The notes beneath the pieces are model-generated. The model had not been told where the DNA came from. It worked only from the letters and a program-made list of their open reading frames with translations, and made no database searches. Shown here in pieces: positions 1 to 9,669 of a DNA stretch of 15,037 bases. Origin of the DNA: Larix sibirica (Eukaryota; Streptophyta; Pinopsida; Pinales; Pinaceae); contig NWUY0304499573.1 in the NCBI GenBank assembly GCA_004151065.3, positions 1-15,037 on the forward strand, read 5' to 3'. The position numbers and the translations under genes were made by a program. Within the stretch, counting starts at the first letter, position 1, and every line of letters begins with the position of its first letter.

Positions 1-700
1 AATAAAAAACCATTTCATAAAGTATTTAAATAAATTTGTAAAAAAAAATCATGATTAAAAAACTTATTATTATCTTAACTCAAATTATTGAAGCGCCAAA
101 CAAAATTGTGTTTAAATTAATTTGGTCCCTCTGAAAACTACATATATAGTTATATACTTATTTATATATATAGAGAAATGTGGGCCCTGCAGCTTGAGAG
201 ATATATAGGAATGTGGGCCCTGCGGGGTGAGATATATACCTAACGAACAATGTGACTTTAAAGTTCACCAAAGATGCACATTAAGTGTTTATAAGTTAGT
301 GGTTATGCACTAATGCAAATAAAAAGAAGACGAGCTAACATTTAAAGATTGGGTTGGGTTAGGAAGAAAGGTCCATGGAGTGTAATCTAATCCTCCATGC
401 CCAGATTTGACAAATGTGGTAACCCATTCTCCCCTTTCACTTTCACTTGTCAGTGTTTTTTCTTCTTCCACTCCAAATTCCAATTCTGTGGTTGTTTTGC
501 TTTTACACCATCGCCAACGGCAGGGAGGGTCAACATCGGAGTCCGGGTGCCAACTTATCGTGATGCAAAGAAGACAGGCCCGCCTGTAAACGGACATAAT
601 AAATAACAAAACAGGGAGGGGACAGAACAGGGACCGAGACCAGAGGAAGAAACTTTTGTACCATCCCACGGAGAGGATTGGTTAGGTAACTAGTTAGGAG
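1..700. other. Upstream flank and presumed promoter region of the IQD gene
   Basis: AT-rich DNA at the far left becomes more mixed in composition towards 400-700. No conserved coding sequence is visible. Open frames on both strands between 310 and 670 overlap each other, have no family resemblance and look like chance. An E2F-like octamer, GCGCCAAA, lies at 93-100, and two TGGGCCC motifs lie in a short repeat at 181-217. Several TATATA runs occur at 141-172 and 199-236, but none is at a defined distance from a transcription start that I can fix. Treating this as promoter DNA is an inference from its position upstream of the leader exon. Confidence 0.4.
177..238. repeat. 33-bp tandem direct repeat with two TGGGCCC site II motifs
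   Basis: AATGTGGGCCCTGC begins at 177 and again at 210, and each copy is followed by a GAGATATATA-type tail, giving a period of 33 bp. Each copy carries TGGGCCC (181-187 and 214-220). This is the plant site II element, often bound by TCP factors and common in promoters of growth- and translation-related genes. The repeat and motifs are read directly from the sequence. Any role is inference, because the repeat lies 600 bp or more upstream of the probable leader exon. Confidence 0.6.
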
Positions 701-739
701 ATGGGAGAGGAATTAAAACAGGGATTCACAGATACATGC

Positions 740-934
740 CACTGACAATTTTTATCGGTTTGAGTTGAGCAGGCAGAAGAAGAGAAGCGAAGAGGGGAGG
801 AGGAGACAAGGAGATCACTAGTGTTGTTTTTGCTGCTGTTTTTTCTACTCAGATCCAATCTCCTACCTCCTCCCCTTCGATCTGAGGCAGAAATCATCGC
901 ATTATTTTGTGGATCTAAGGCAAGGACAACAGAG
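740..934 (+). other. Probable 5' non-coding leader exon of the IQD gene (start approximate)
   Basis: A purine-rich stretch (about 773-815) is followed by a C/T-rich stretch (about 837-880), a composition typical of plant leaders. It ends at AACAGAG followed by GTTTGT, a usable 5' splice site at 935. The exon would join to the acceptor TTTTACAG ending at 2912, just before the first coding exon. IQD genes often have an intron in the 5' UTR. The left end is not defined by anything I can see, so 740 is a rough choice. A transcript alignment would settle both ends. Confidence 0.45.
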
Positions 935-2912
935 GTTTGTATCTCTTTGGGACTAATATTGTTATGTATTGGCGTTTTTTTATACTTGGGCCATAGTTGC
1001 AGATTGCTTGTTGTTCTATAGTGAAAATTGTAGCTACATATCGTTATGGGTGTCATTTTTTCTAGCAGATACAGACGTATTATGTCATTGGTAAAATGGT
1101 TGCCTTGTGATTATTTCTTTCACTTGGGTAAGAAGGCTATGCTGCAGATCCAATCCCCTGATTGCATCCCGGTTTTTGGTCATCTGGGTTTCATTTGAAT
1201 CCAATTTTCTGCTTCTTTTTATCTCTCCAAATGATTTGGGCAAGTGAGGGTGGCTTACTGGGCACTGCTAGAAGATAATATACTCCCGAATTTGTTGAGT
1301 CTGGGTTTTTGTTGCAAAGAATTCGGGAGATGATTTTGCTTTTTGCTTTTGGTTCATGAGGCCAGTCTTGAAAAATATCGAAACCCGCTCTCGTCATGTT
1401 TTTCTCTGCCTTCCGGTGATTTGAAAGCTCCTGGAAACCATTCTCCTGATACTTTTTACTGCCTTTTGGTGATAAGAAATCTGCTAAAAGCCATTATCCA
1501 CATATTTTCCCAGCTCTTCGTGATATGGTTGCAGCTGGAAACCAGCGTCCTGATTATTTTTCCCCCATTTTGATCATTCGGTCTTTTTTGGAAATCTAGA
1601 CTCCAGTGTTTTTTTTGCCGTTTTCATTTGTGGTTATGCAAGATCCTGTAATTGATTGTGAAGGGAAAAGAAAATAATTTTGCGAGTTTGAAATTGTCAA
1701 AGTTGGTCAAACAGACTAAAAATGGCTTTTACAGATCATGTCATTTGCCCGAATAGTAAGATCTTATGCACATCTTCTTCTTTGAAAGGCTGTAAATGTT
1801 TAAGATTCTAACCATTCTCCTGATGTGTCATGGGCATCTCCGTCATATTGGCACTGCCATATCCAATCTTTCTGTTTTTCTTTCTTTGCTTCTTGTTCTT
1901 TAGAATATTGCTGGAAATTAGAATTTCATTGTTTATATGCATTCTGGCACTGAGTCATTTCCAACCAATTTTCTAGTACAGTTTGGTGTGTTCCCTATAG
2001 CTAAGCGAAGGGGCCTGTGTATAATTAATTATTAGATGGGACAAGATTGAGGCCTACATGAGAAAAATACCAGAATTTAACAAACATGGAGAGGCTTTTT
2101 TTACTCGCAAAACTCGGCATTTGATTATATGAAGAAGAATATTCTTAATATATGTGGACACGACGCACGTTCCTCCATTTCTGATGCAGTAGGTTGTTGT
2201 GCAACTCTTATAATACTTTGGGGTGGAGCTTCTCGTATATATTTGGCATAATCAGTATTTCTCAGACTATTTTGTGTAACTTAGGACGTTACACTTCTTC
2301 CATAAATGGTAGTCTGCTGATCTCTGCTAGAACTCTTAGATTTGAAATGTATCTTCCTCCAGTAAGAGGTCCTCATGGGAGTTTAATCCACATTTTAAAA
2401 AGTGCAATCCTTCAAATCCATTAACAGGCATTTAAAATATGTTTAATGTTACCCTCTTTTGTCATAGCCAAAACTTAGTTGTTGCCTTCAATGCAAAATT
2501 TAACATAATCATGCCCTTCTATGATCGGAGAAACAGCCTTTGAAGATTAAATTAATGAGAATTCGTACATTATGGTAACATGATCTTTTGAATGGAACTG
2601 GAACTTTTGAATTGTCTCTGCTAGAAATATATCTCATTACATTTTGTTTTCAGCCTTTTTTTTTCTTTTTTCTTTTTTGTGTTTTCATTGTGTTGGCTGC
2701 CATTCGTTCCAATTAGACATATGTACAGATACAGGAACCAATATCCTAAAGGCTAAGTCCATGCACTTGGTCATCTTGATAGTGTTATCGATTTATCTTC
2801 TCCTTTCCTTTATCTGGTTCATGAAAATACCATGCTAGAAACTCTTGTAGATATAAATCAAAGGAATGGAATCTGGATATCCGGAGTTAAATCTCTTGTT
2901 GGTCTTTTACAG
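935..2912 (+). other. Probable intron in the 5' leader (about 1,978 bp)
   Basis: The proposed donor is GTTTGT at 935 and the proposed acceptor is TTTTACAG ending at 2912, 28 bp before the IQD start codon. The interval is T-rich, as plant introns are, with many poly-T runs. It holds no open frame with family resemblance. The short frames at 1343-1573, 2194-2424 and 2644-2838 look like chance. An array of degenerate repeats of about 52 bp lies at 1347-1565. Long first introns in leaders commonly raise expression in plants, but the sequence alone does not show that here. Confidence 0.45.
1347..1565 (+). repeat. Degenerate tandem repeats of about 52 bp inside the leader intron
   Basis: Successive units share the order GGTGAT / GAAA / CTGGAAACCA / TCCTGAT / TTTTT. 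The clearest unit is 1409-1460, the next is 1461-1514 and a third is 1515-1565. A weaker unit lies at 1347-1408, where GAAACCCGCTCTCGTCATG parallels GAAACCATTCTCCTGATAC of the next unit. CTGGAAACCA occurs at 1431-1440 and again at 1534-1543, two units apart. The units are diverged, so this is an old local duplication and not an active microsatellite. Confidence 0.5.
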
Positions 2913-2929
2913 ATTCTCTTTGGAGAGTG

Positions 2930-2974
2930 ATGCAACGGGAATGGGGAAGAAGGGAAATTGGTTCAGTTCTGTGA
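2930..2974 (+). CDS. Short upstream ORF overlapping the IQD start codon
   Basis: An ATG at 2930 lies 11 bases before the IQD start, in a different frame. It reads 14 codons ([14 protein letters not shown]) and stops at TGA 2972-2974, inside the IQD first exon. It would be in the mature leader if the acceptor at 2912 is used. Its context has G at -3 but C at +4, which is weaker than that of the main start (G at -3 and G at +4). An overlapping upstream ORF of this kind can reduce main-frame translation by diverting scanning ribosomes. That role is inferred, and the peptide itself probably has no function. Confidence 0.35.
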   Translation: MQREWGRREIGSVL

Positions 2975-5831
2975 AGAAGGCATTCTCTTCAAATTCAAAA
3001 GAGAAATCGAATTCGGTAAGTTCTTCTATGAGCTCATTTGTTGCAGATTTCTGACATAGATGATAATTTTCTCTTCTCATACCTATCTCTTGTCTCAGAA
3101 ACCTCCAAAGGAGAAGCGGACATGGGGATTTCGTAAAAATAAGCATAAAGACCCTCCTGCCCTCTCCGCTCCGGCCCCAAAGGAAACACCCTCTTTGGAC
3201 AAAACATTGGCTGAGGCAGAAAATGAGCAAAACAAGCATGCATTGGCTGTAGCAGTTGCTACAGCAGCCGCAGCAGAGGCTGCAGTAGCAGCTGCTCAGG
3301 CTGCAGCTGAGATTGTTCGTCTCACAGATGTGGCTCGTTCACGTTATGCAGGAAAATCTAAAGAAGAATGTGCAGCCATCAAAATTCAAACAGCTTTCAG
3401 GGCATATTTGGTGGGTTCTCAGAAAACACATCTTCTAATTGTTTTCTCTGATTTTGTGTGATGTTACATCCTCTTATGCTGTTTTAAAAGGCGAGTTCTT
3501 CAGTTCCTCTGTTCATAAACAGGGCTATATCTTTTGGGTATATTCCGTTTAGGTCTTATAATCTTATTGTCCATTTATCTCAATTATTTCTTGCTTCTCC
3601 ATAGCATTTACATTCGCTAGCAATTATCTCTCTTGATAGTATTTCAATAGAAATGTGATTATTTTTCTGATTTGTACTGAAGTTTCATAACAATTGATTG
3701 AACAAAGGTTTTGGAATTTGCATGCAGGCTCGGAGAGCTTTACGTGCCTTAAAGGGTCTAGTGAGATTGCAAGCATTGGTACGGGGACAGAGTGTAAGAC
3801 GCCAAGCAACGACCACACTACGCTGCATGCAAGCACTTGTGAGAGTCCAATCACAGGTCCGTGCAAGGAGGCTTCGAATGTCTGAGGAGAATCGGGCTCT
3901 TCAGCGTCAGCTTCTTCAGAAACATGCAAAAGAACTTGAGAACATGCGAGCCAGTGTGAGTTATTTATGTGGAACTTTACAAGCTGTTATTAATCCATAA
4001 CTGAAATTTTCATTTTCATTTTCATTTTTATTTATTTTAACAACAGGTCTCTAGCCATTACAGCAATATATTCATTATAGGTTCAATGTGTCACTTATGG
4101 GAATGGAAACTGAGTGGGGACAATAACACTCCATCTCATAACCACTCGGAAATTGACTATGACTGAAATTTTCATGCTACTTGCATTATGATGTTATCAT
4201 GTTTCTGGATCATATTATATGATCCAAAAACATATAATTTCTGGATAATATTATATGATCCAGAATGGAATTAATAGACCTGTCCAACTATAAAATATCT
4301 TCACCTTGATCTTCTCTCCGTCTTTCACTTTTTTTTACCATTCATACGTGCATATTCTAATTTCTACATTAGGCCATCCTTCCTTTTGATTGGGTGGTTT
4401 TCCCAATGCCCATAAGAAGACACAGATGTCTTCTCAATTCCCACCCGTTGTTCTTGGCATTCCTGGAAGGGGATTGTTGGTTTTTCCCCAGTGGCTATTT
4501 AGTTACTTTGGCTACTCTGCCAAAACCAGAGGAGATGCTTGCTATGGATTGTTTATTCCATCGACAAAAATAATAACATCTTAGGTATATTTCCCACCAA
4601 GGGATATTTTATTTTCCTTTCGAACCATTAGAAGCAATATCAAGCAGGCAATTTTCCCAAATTGTTCCTAATAGTATAGCAACATAAGAGGGGTTTACAA
4701 TGACGTGTCCTGGTTCTCATTCTATACAGTGCTGTTTGATTCTATATTGGTGGACTTCTATCTTTGTTACTGATTGAAATGCAATTTTTTTTTGCAGATG
4801 GAAGAAAAGGAATGGGATGATAGCTTGCAATCCAAGGAGGAAATTGAGGCTAGTTTGCAAAGCAAGCAAGAAGCAGCCATGAAGCGGGAAAGGGCATTGG
4901 CATATGCATACTCTCATCAGGTATGCCTCCTAGCATGGATTTTTAACAACTTTTGTAAAATGATAATGTCCAGATGACTAGTTCCTTATGATACATTAGA
5001 TCCTGACATTTTTTGTTATTTTTCTTGTTGGCTCTCTAGTCATTGAAAAGCACACGAGGATCAGCTCATCCAATGTTGATGGAAATTGACCCAAACAAGC
5101 CAAATTGGGGATGGAGCTGGCTAGAACGCTGGATGGCAGCACGACCATGGGAGAAGGAAGCCCCTGAAGTCATGTCAGTGAAAAGCCTGGATCAAAGTAT
5201 AGTAGACATTGTAAGACAAGCTGCAAGTGCAGGCAGGGGATCAGGCCAACCTAATGTGGAGACGCCTACTCGTGCTCCTTTCAGAGGAGCGCAGAAACTA
5301 TCTAAGCCTGCAGGATCCCAGTCTCCTTTCACTCCAACCTCAAAATCGTCTATACCTAGCAGAATGCGCAACTCTAGTCCTCGCAGCGTTCAGACAACAG
5401 AGGAAGATGTGAGGAGCAATACTAGCGTGAGGTCTGAAAGGCCCAGACACTTCTCCCGTTACAGTGTGGCAGGTTCTTCTATCAGAGATGATGAAAGCCT
5501 TGCTAGCTCTCCAGCTGTTCCCAGCTACATGGCTCCTACAGAGTCTGCCAAAGCAAAGGCAAGATCATACAGCACACCAAAGCAGAGGCCTGGAACATCA
5601 GACAAAGATTCTATTGCATCCGCAAAGAAAAGGCTTTCGTTTCCATTAACAGATGGTGAAGCAGGCCAAATTAAGTCCAACAAAAACCATGCTTTCTTGC
5701 ATATAAATCCTAGTGTGAAAGGGCTTACAGGACCTTTGAAATTGGACAGGTCGATTAATTCCACTAAAGATCTTAGTATCGATTCAGATCGCCCCTTATT
5801 GAATGGGAATGGCAGAAAACATGGGAGATGA
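2941..5831 (+). CDS. IQD: IQ67-domain (IQD) calmodulin-binding scaffold protein, five coding exons, 509 aa
   Basis: Coding exons are 2941-3015, 3099-3410, 3728-3955, 4798-4920 and 5040-5831 (TGA 5829-5831). Every intron is GT...AG and phase 0. The start is chosen because [15 protein letters not shown] is the usual IQD N-terminus. Residues 72-100 are an Ala-rich helix. The IQ67 domain spans 114-180, with IQ motifs at 121-131 (Ala replaces the usual Gly), 143-153 and 169-179. The spacing between motifs (11 and 15 residues) is the family standard. The intron after RAYL falls between codons 16 and 17 of IQ67, the conserved family position. A charged helical stretch covers 180-246, [14 protein letters not shown] covers 270-283, and a Ser-rich basic tail contains a DUF4005-like block at about 378-450. 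IQD proteins bind calmodulin or CaM-like proteins without needing Ca2+ for all contacts. They scaffold at microtubules, plasma membrane or nucleus and bind kinesin light chain-related proteins. The closest resemblance from memory is the Arabidopsis IQD1/2/3 clade. The subclade is less certain than the family. No breaks are seen. Confidence 0.96.
3411..3727 (+). other. IQD intron splitting the IQ67 domain (317 bp)
   Basis: The donor GTGGGT lies at 3411 and the acceptor TTGCATGCAG ends at 3727. It is phase 0 and separates RAYL from ARRAL, the conserved IQD intron. The content is T-rich non-coding sequence with no other feature. If the intron were retained, the frame would stop at 3459-3461, truncating the protein inside the first IQ motif. 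Confidence 0.92.
3956..4797 (+). other. IQD intron after the IQ67 domain (842 bp)
   Basis: The donor GTGAGT lies at 3956 and the acceptor TTTTTTTGCAG ends at 4797. It is phase 0 and is the longest intron within the coding region. It contains a short (TTTTCA)n run at 4007-4030 and a pair of palindromes at 4204-4264, described separately. The open frame at 4390-4584 has no family resemblance and is judged chance. Retention would add 14 residues after the IQ67 region and then a stop at 3998-4000. Confidence 0.9.
4204..4264. repeat. Paired palindromes in an IQD intron
   Basis: GGATCATATTATATGATCC at 4207-4225 is a perfect palindrome about a single central base. A second palindrome with one mismatched pair, built on CTGGAT and ATCCAG ends, lies at 4241-4263. 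The outer ends TCTGGAT (4204-4210) and ATCCAGA (4258-4264) are also inverted, so the whole 61 bp can fold either as two hairpins or as one longer stem. This looks like a small foldback insertion or a duplicated palindrome. No coding potential is present. Confidence 0.65.
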
Positions 5832-6320
5832 GGATCTGGGTGAATACACTGTTTCTTCTACATAAAGGTTCCCTGGTGCTATCATAGCCAAGGAAATGTT
5901 TGGTCCCTGGTTGCCAATTTGGCTGGTCAAGAGATGGGGTCAGAATTCCTCAGGAGTTCTATTTTCAGGATGGTTGCTTTACTTCATTGCGGTTATGAGA
6001 GTGAAGGTATTTATTAGCCTTTGGTAGAAATGTTTGGTTGTGTAGTTGAAATGGCTCAAATCAAGTTATTTATTAGCTTGAGGAGCAGTTTCTTTCTTTT
6101 TAGTCTTTTCTTAACAAATATTGTCGGGGTTTGGAGAGCATTTAAAGGGTTTCAAGACAATGGTGTGAGTATTCTTGTGTATAATACAAGCCTAAACTCT
6201 GTGCGTTTGGAGTGCTATTTATCTTGGAGTTTGATTAACTGTTGTTGTTCCGGATCTAGACCAGAACTAAAGATCGTGTTGGTTTCCATATTTAAGTCAT
6301 TGCATGGATTTCTTTAATTG
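5832..6320 (+). other. Presumed 3' UTR of the IQD gene (end approximate)
   Basis: The sequence after TGA 5829-5831 is non-coding. I find no strong AATAAA signal here. Weak A-rich candidates such as AACAAATA (about 6112) and ATAATACAAG (6181-6190) are possible, and plant poly(A) signals are often degenerate. TATTTATTAGC occurs twice (6008 and 6065), a minor local repeat. GAAGGTATTT near 6004 and TATTGCAGAG near 6348 could serve as splice sites of a 3' UTR intron, but nothing requires it. The frame at 6021-6317 is judged non-coding. The chosen end is a guess. Confidence 0.4.
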
Positions 6321-7649
6321 ATTCCTCATCATCTATTTTTCAAAATATTGCAGAGTGGCTGGAACAGCCTGTGTTTCTGTATTGGGAAGAGAAAGGGATT
6401 TCTGAGTTCTATACTGATTGGATTATTCTGTCTAAATCTTGCTAGCGTCATTAATTGATTTGTTAAATTGTTATTGAATTGCTTCAAAACCAAAACTTGT
6501 CTGCTAGAAGCAGCTTATGATATTTTGTACTTGATATGGATTACATGTTTGCTTCAAGCATATTCATTATTTTTCAGGGAGACATAATTTGTAGCATTTA
6601 CTGTCGGTACGTTGAATTAGGTGAATGGAATAAGGCCATCTAGAGGTTTTCCACTAAAATAATTGTCACCCCTATTTTTCTTCTAGCGTGGTCCATACAA
6701 GTAGTGTCCTACAGATAAGATGTGCTTATTCCTTACAACAACTGCAAGTTTATACATTTCTTGTTATGATGTTAAGATCTAGTATACAAATTATTATATA
6801 AAAAGGGCATTGCAGGAAGATATGGATAAAGGAAAGAGGCATTGTCTTATGACATTGAGGTGTGTCGGCAACTTGGTCAAGTTGCTGGTATTTATGAGGT
6901 AGGAGTTGGCGGTGAGCACTTGTCCTACTGGCAAGTAGAGTTTAATAACAAGACACTCGTACATAGCAATTTCCATGAATATAAATCAACGTGTAGGTGT
7001 AAAAATTGGTTCAAGATGCAATCCTTCCTTTTATCCCTCTAATTACCAGTTACCATGGTTCCCTTTTTAAGTTTATCTGTGCATAAATTTTCTGATACTG
7101 AGTAAGCAAACCAAAAGGGATGTTTACCTTGTAATAGAAGGATCGGCATAAGTTTGGCATAGATAAAAGTACGTGCGCTTGTATTTAAGTAGTCATGGAA
7201 TGGGTTGAAAATATTACAGCTGGATATCCAACCACCTGGCATTTAATATTGTTTTTATTTGTAAACAAGATGTGGTGGTTGGTATTCCAGGGAAGCTGAA
7301 CGTTTAAGCTATGCCTTCGTTGTATATAAACATATGTGCATTCAGATTAAAAAACAGAGATGGAAGTTTGTTGTGCATATGTTTTTGCAATCTCTCTGTG
7401 TTTGCTGTAGCTGTATTTTTTCCAATCTTTAACAATCTGTAGCTTTTGTAAGAGGAGAATAAGGGCAACTAGTGACATATTTTGAAAGGACATTCATTAT
7501 AGTTGTATAGGTATAATTGCATTGAGTAGTAAGGCGCTCTACAGTCCAGTATGGGGGAGATGTTGTCACATAAAGTAACCTTATCAAAAATAAAAAGTAA
7601 TTAAAAAAATTCATGTCGGCTCATAAAATAAAAAATTAAAACCAAATCA
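6321..7649. other. Intergenic region without a recognised gene
   Basis: AT-rich sequence with several short open frames (6842-7042 plus, 6794-6976 minus, 7039-7242 minus, 7429-7614 minus). None shows a conserved motif, extended length or splice pattern that I recognise. I see no tRNA, rRNA or clear repeat. The right end (7560-7649) becomes A-rich as it approaches the foldback element. Confidence 0.5.
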
Positions 7650-7813
7650 GATCCATCTTAAACCGGGATGGATCTATTGAGCACCGATGGGGATCACATT
7701 TTTCGAGGTGTAAATTTTTTCTTTACATGTAAAAGAATTAAGATAAAAAAGTTTTACACCTCAATAAATTGGATCCCTGTTGATGCTTAATAGATTTAGG
7801 TTTAAGATGGATC
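7650..7813. mobile_element. Foldback (MITE-like) element, about 164 bp
   Basis: GATCCATCTTAAACC at 7650-7664 is the exact reverse complement of GGTTTAAGATGGATC at 7799-7813. The complementarity continues inward with some mismatches. GATCTATTGAGC...GGGATCACA on the left pairs with TTGGATCCC...GCTTAATAGAT on the right, and CGAGGTGTAAATTTTTTC pairs with AAAAAAGTTTTACACCTC. A short loop lies near 7724-7735. The element is a nearly full-length hairpin with no coding capacity, the structure of a non-autonomous inverted-repeat element. A clean target-site duplication is not obvious, and A/T-rich flanks may extend the arms. The superfamily is not assigned. Confidence 0.7.
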
Positions 7814-9650
7814 ATATTTTTTTTTATCAGCATGTTGAAGAAATAGAATAATACCAGAGGAAAATAGTTTGATTTGGCAGCCTATTTCTTAGACAAAAAA
7901 ACGAAATAGACAAATATTAAAACAAATATTAAAAGGAAGTTTAGTGATAGATGTAATTGCACAATTGAAAACTTCATCCTTAAAAAGCAGTTTTCACACC
8001 AAACAAAACTAGGGGTATTGTTTCTTGGCCTAATTCTCTTTAAAAATCAGTTTGAATTTTTGCTTTGTAAAAAAGTAGTTGATGCAAAATAGGGAAAGAT
8101 AAAATTTTTAAAATGCAAAAAGTGGGTGTGTTCCTTGATAATGTCATATCTAAACCAATCTATGGAATGCTGCTTTTAAAAAGTCTTCTTAAATTATCAG
8201 AATGTGACTTATTTTGACTTCATGGTTTGGATGCAAGTTTTCAAGGAATGTATTTAATCATTGTTGTGTGTAGAAATCTTAAACTTATGAAACAAGCTTA
8301 AAGTTTGTCCTTACACATTATTTTGAAATAACATTCAAATTTCAAATGAGTTAACTCATTTTTTTGTATTTGTATACAAGTCTAGTAACTTGTGAAAAGT
8401 AAGCTAGATGGCCCATTTTAATACATATCCTTCGAAATCTAATCTATTTTGCTCGTCCTTAATTTTTCTAGAGCAGTAAAACATAAGAAATTTCTCCCCT
8501 AAGAAGCTTTATTGCATGATTAGAATGCTAACAGTAGCTTCTGTACATCATGACTTCAATACTAACTTGTAATATTCATTTTACTCTGGTTGGTTCAAGG
8601 GCTAACGTTTTAGCTGGTGTTTTGTTCAATTTGTAATTGATTGGCCCTTGTAAATTGGCAACTGTAATTCCCATACGCAAACTTGTGCACACTTCTATCC
8701 TACTTTGATGCTATGCAAGGTGCATTCTCCATATGGTAGAATCACCAAAAATGGCCATGCAACACATTTTATGCGCCACCTAAGATTCTTTAGATCACAT
8801 GCACTAGTTGAATCCTTGCATATTCATTAGCTTAGGGCCTTGAATCCCCTAAATTTGGTTGATATGGATATCTAAACTGGTTGGGCATACTTCATAAATT
8901 TGGGTTTCAAAATAACTCTTCCCAAGTCTTAAATATTGAGTTGATTGAGTGCTTAATGTCCAAACTATGCCAAGGCATAGCTTAACTTTCCTCACACATT
9001 TAGGCTAATTAGGACCCAAACCATTCAAATTATATAGAATTATAGATTTCCTTAGTGGATTTCCTCTTTGTTCATGTTGATATTTTCTTCCATAATCGAC
9101 TCTAGTGTGGGAAAACCAACCGATTTAACCACCAAACAGACAAATTGAACACTTACAACACGCTAGACTGCACAATAGTGGCACTAATCTGTGTTCCTCA
9201 TAGTGGACCTATGCTTTTGAAAGCCACTTTTGGTACTCTTTCTCATTCTAATGTTCTGATTCATTTTCTGTTGAGCGTATGAACGGTCTGAATTCTTTTC
9301 AAAAGAACACATCAGAAGAGCTTATGGTATGAAGTTGAAAGAGACAATGGATATGCATATTTTTGGTTGTATAGTTTACATAACATGTCTATGCTTGAAG
9401 GCTTGTGAGTTCTGCCCTTGGATTGTCTGCTTCCATATAGCTTCCCTGCTAGAAGAGGTTTTGTGTATGTTAGTGGCATTCCACTTCAAGTCCAATCCAA
9501 ACATATCCAAGATCTCCAGTACTTGGACCATATTGGGGTCTTCTATTGGGTTAAGCTACCACAATTGGATTTAGTAGGTCAGAACCTTAGCGGGCTACTG
9601 TGCCGGAGCTCTTTTTAACCTTCGATACTACTAGGGTTTTATTTGGCCCA
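7814..9650. other. Intergenic region, no gene recognised
   Basis: AT-rich sequence at 7814-8500 changes to a more balanced composition at 8500-9650. The latter may be decayed retrotransposon sequence, because it leads to a possible primer-binding site at 9655. The plus-strand frames at 9329-9574 and 9418-9618 overlap in different registers and have no recognisable motif. No reverse transcriptase, integrase or gag motif is visible in any frame. Confidence 0.4.
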
Positions 9651-9654
9651 ACAT

Positions 9655-9669
9655 TGGCGCCGATACCAC
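9655..9669 (+). other. Possible LTR-retrotransposon primer-binding-site remnant
   Basis: TTTGGCCCAACA is followed after one base by TGGCGCCGATACCAC. TGGCGCCG is complementary to a tRNA 3' end of the form CGGCGCCA, which Ty3/gypsy elements of the Tat and Athila groups use as primer. The preceding ACA would be a standard LTR end (CA). Only the first eight bases fit, and the usual continuation TTGCCGGGG is absent. I find no matching downstream LTR or internal coding sequence. This is suggestive only. Confidence 0.22.

Noticed and set aside
310-669. 119-codon minus-strand open frame upstream of the gene
   Set aside because: It overlaps plus-strand frames in other registers, has no recognised motif and lies in presumed promoter DNA.
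821-1021. Plus-strand frame reading a hydrophobic MLFLLLFFLL-like start
   Set aside because: It begins at a non-ATG codon in T-rich leader sequence and runs across the probable splice donor at 935.
2866-2940. An in-frame upstream ATG at 2866 that would add 25 residues to the IQD protein
   Set aside because: The added residues overlap the pyrimidine-rich TCTTTTACAG acceptor, and family members begin at MGKKGNWFS or MGRKGNWFS, which fits the ATG at 2941.
5227-5764. Open frames of 60-79 codons on both strands inside the last IQD exon
   Set aside because: They are shadows of the real coding frame, which has IQD family motifs.
6842-7042. A small gene in the 66-codon frame downstream of the IQD gene
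   Set aside because: It has no family resemblance, no homologous splice pattern and an overlapping minus-strand frame of similar length.
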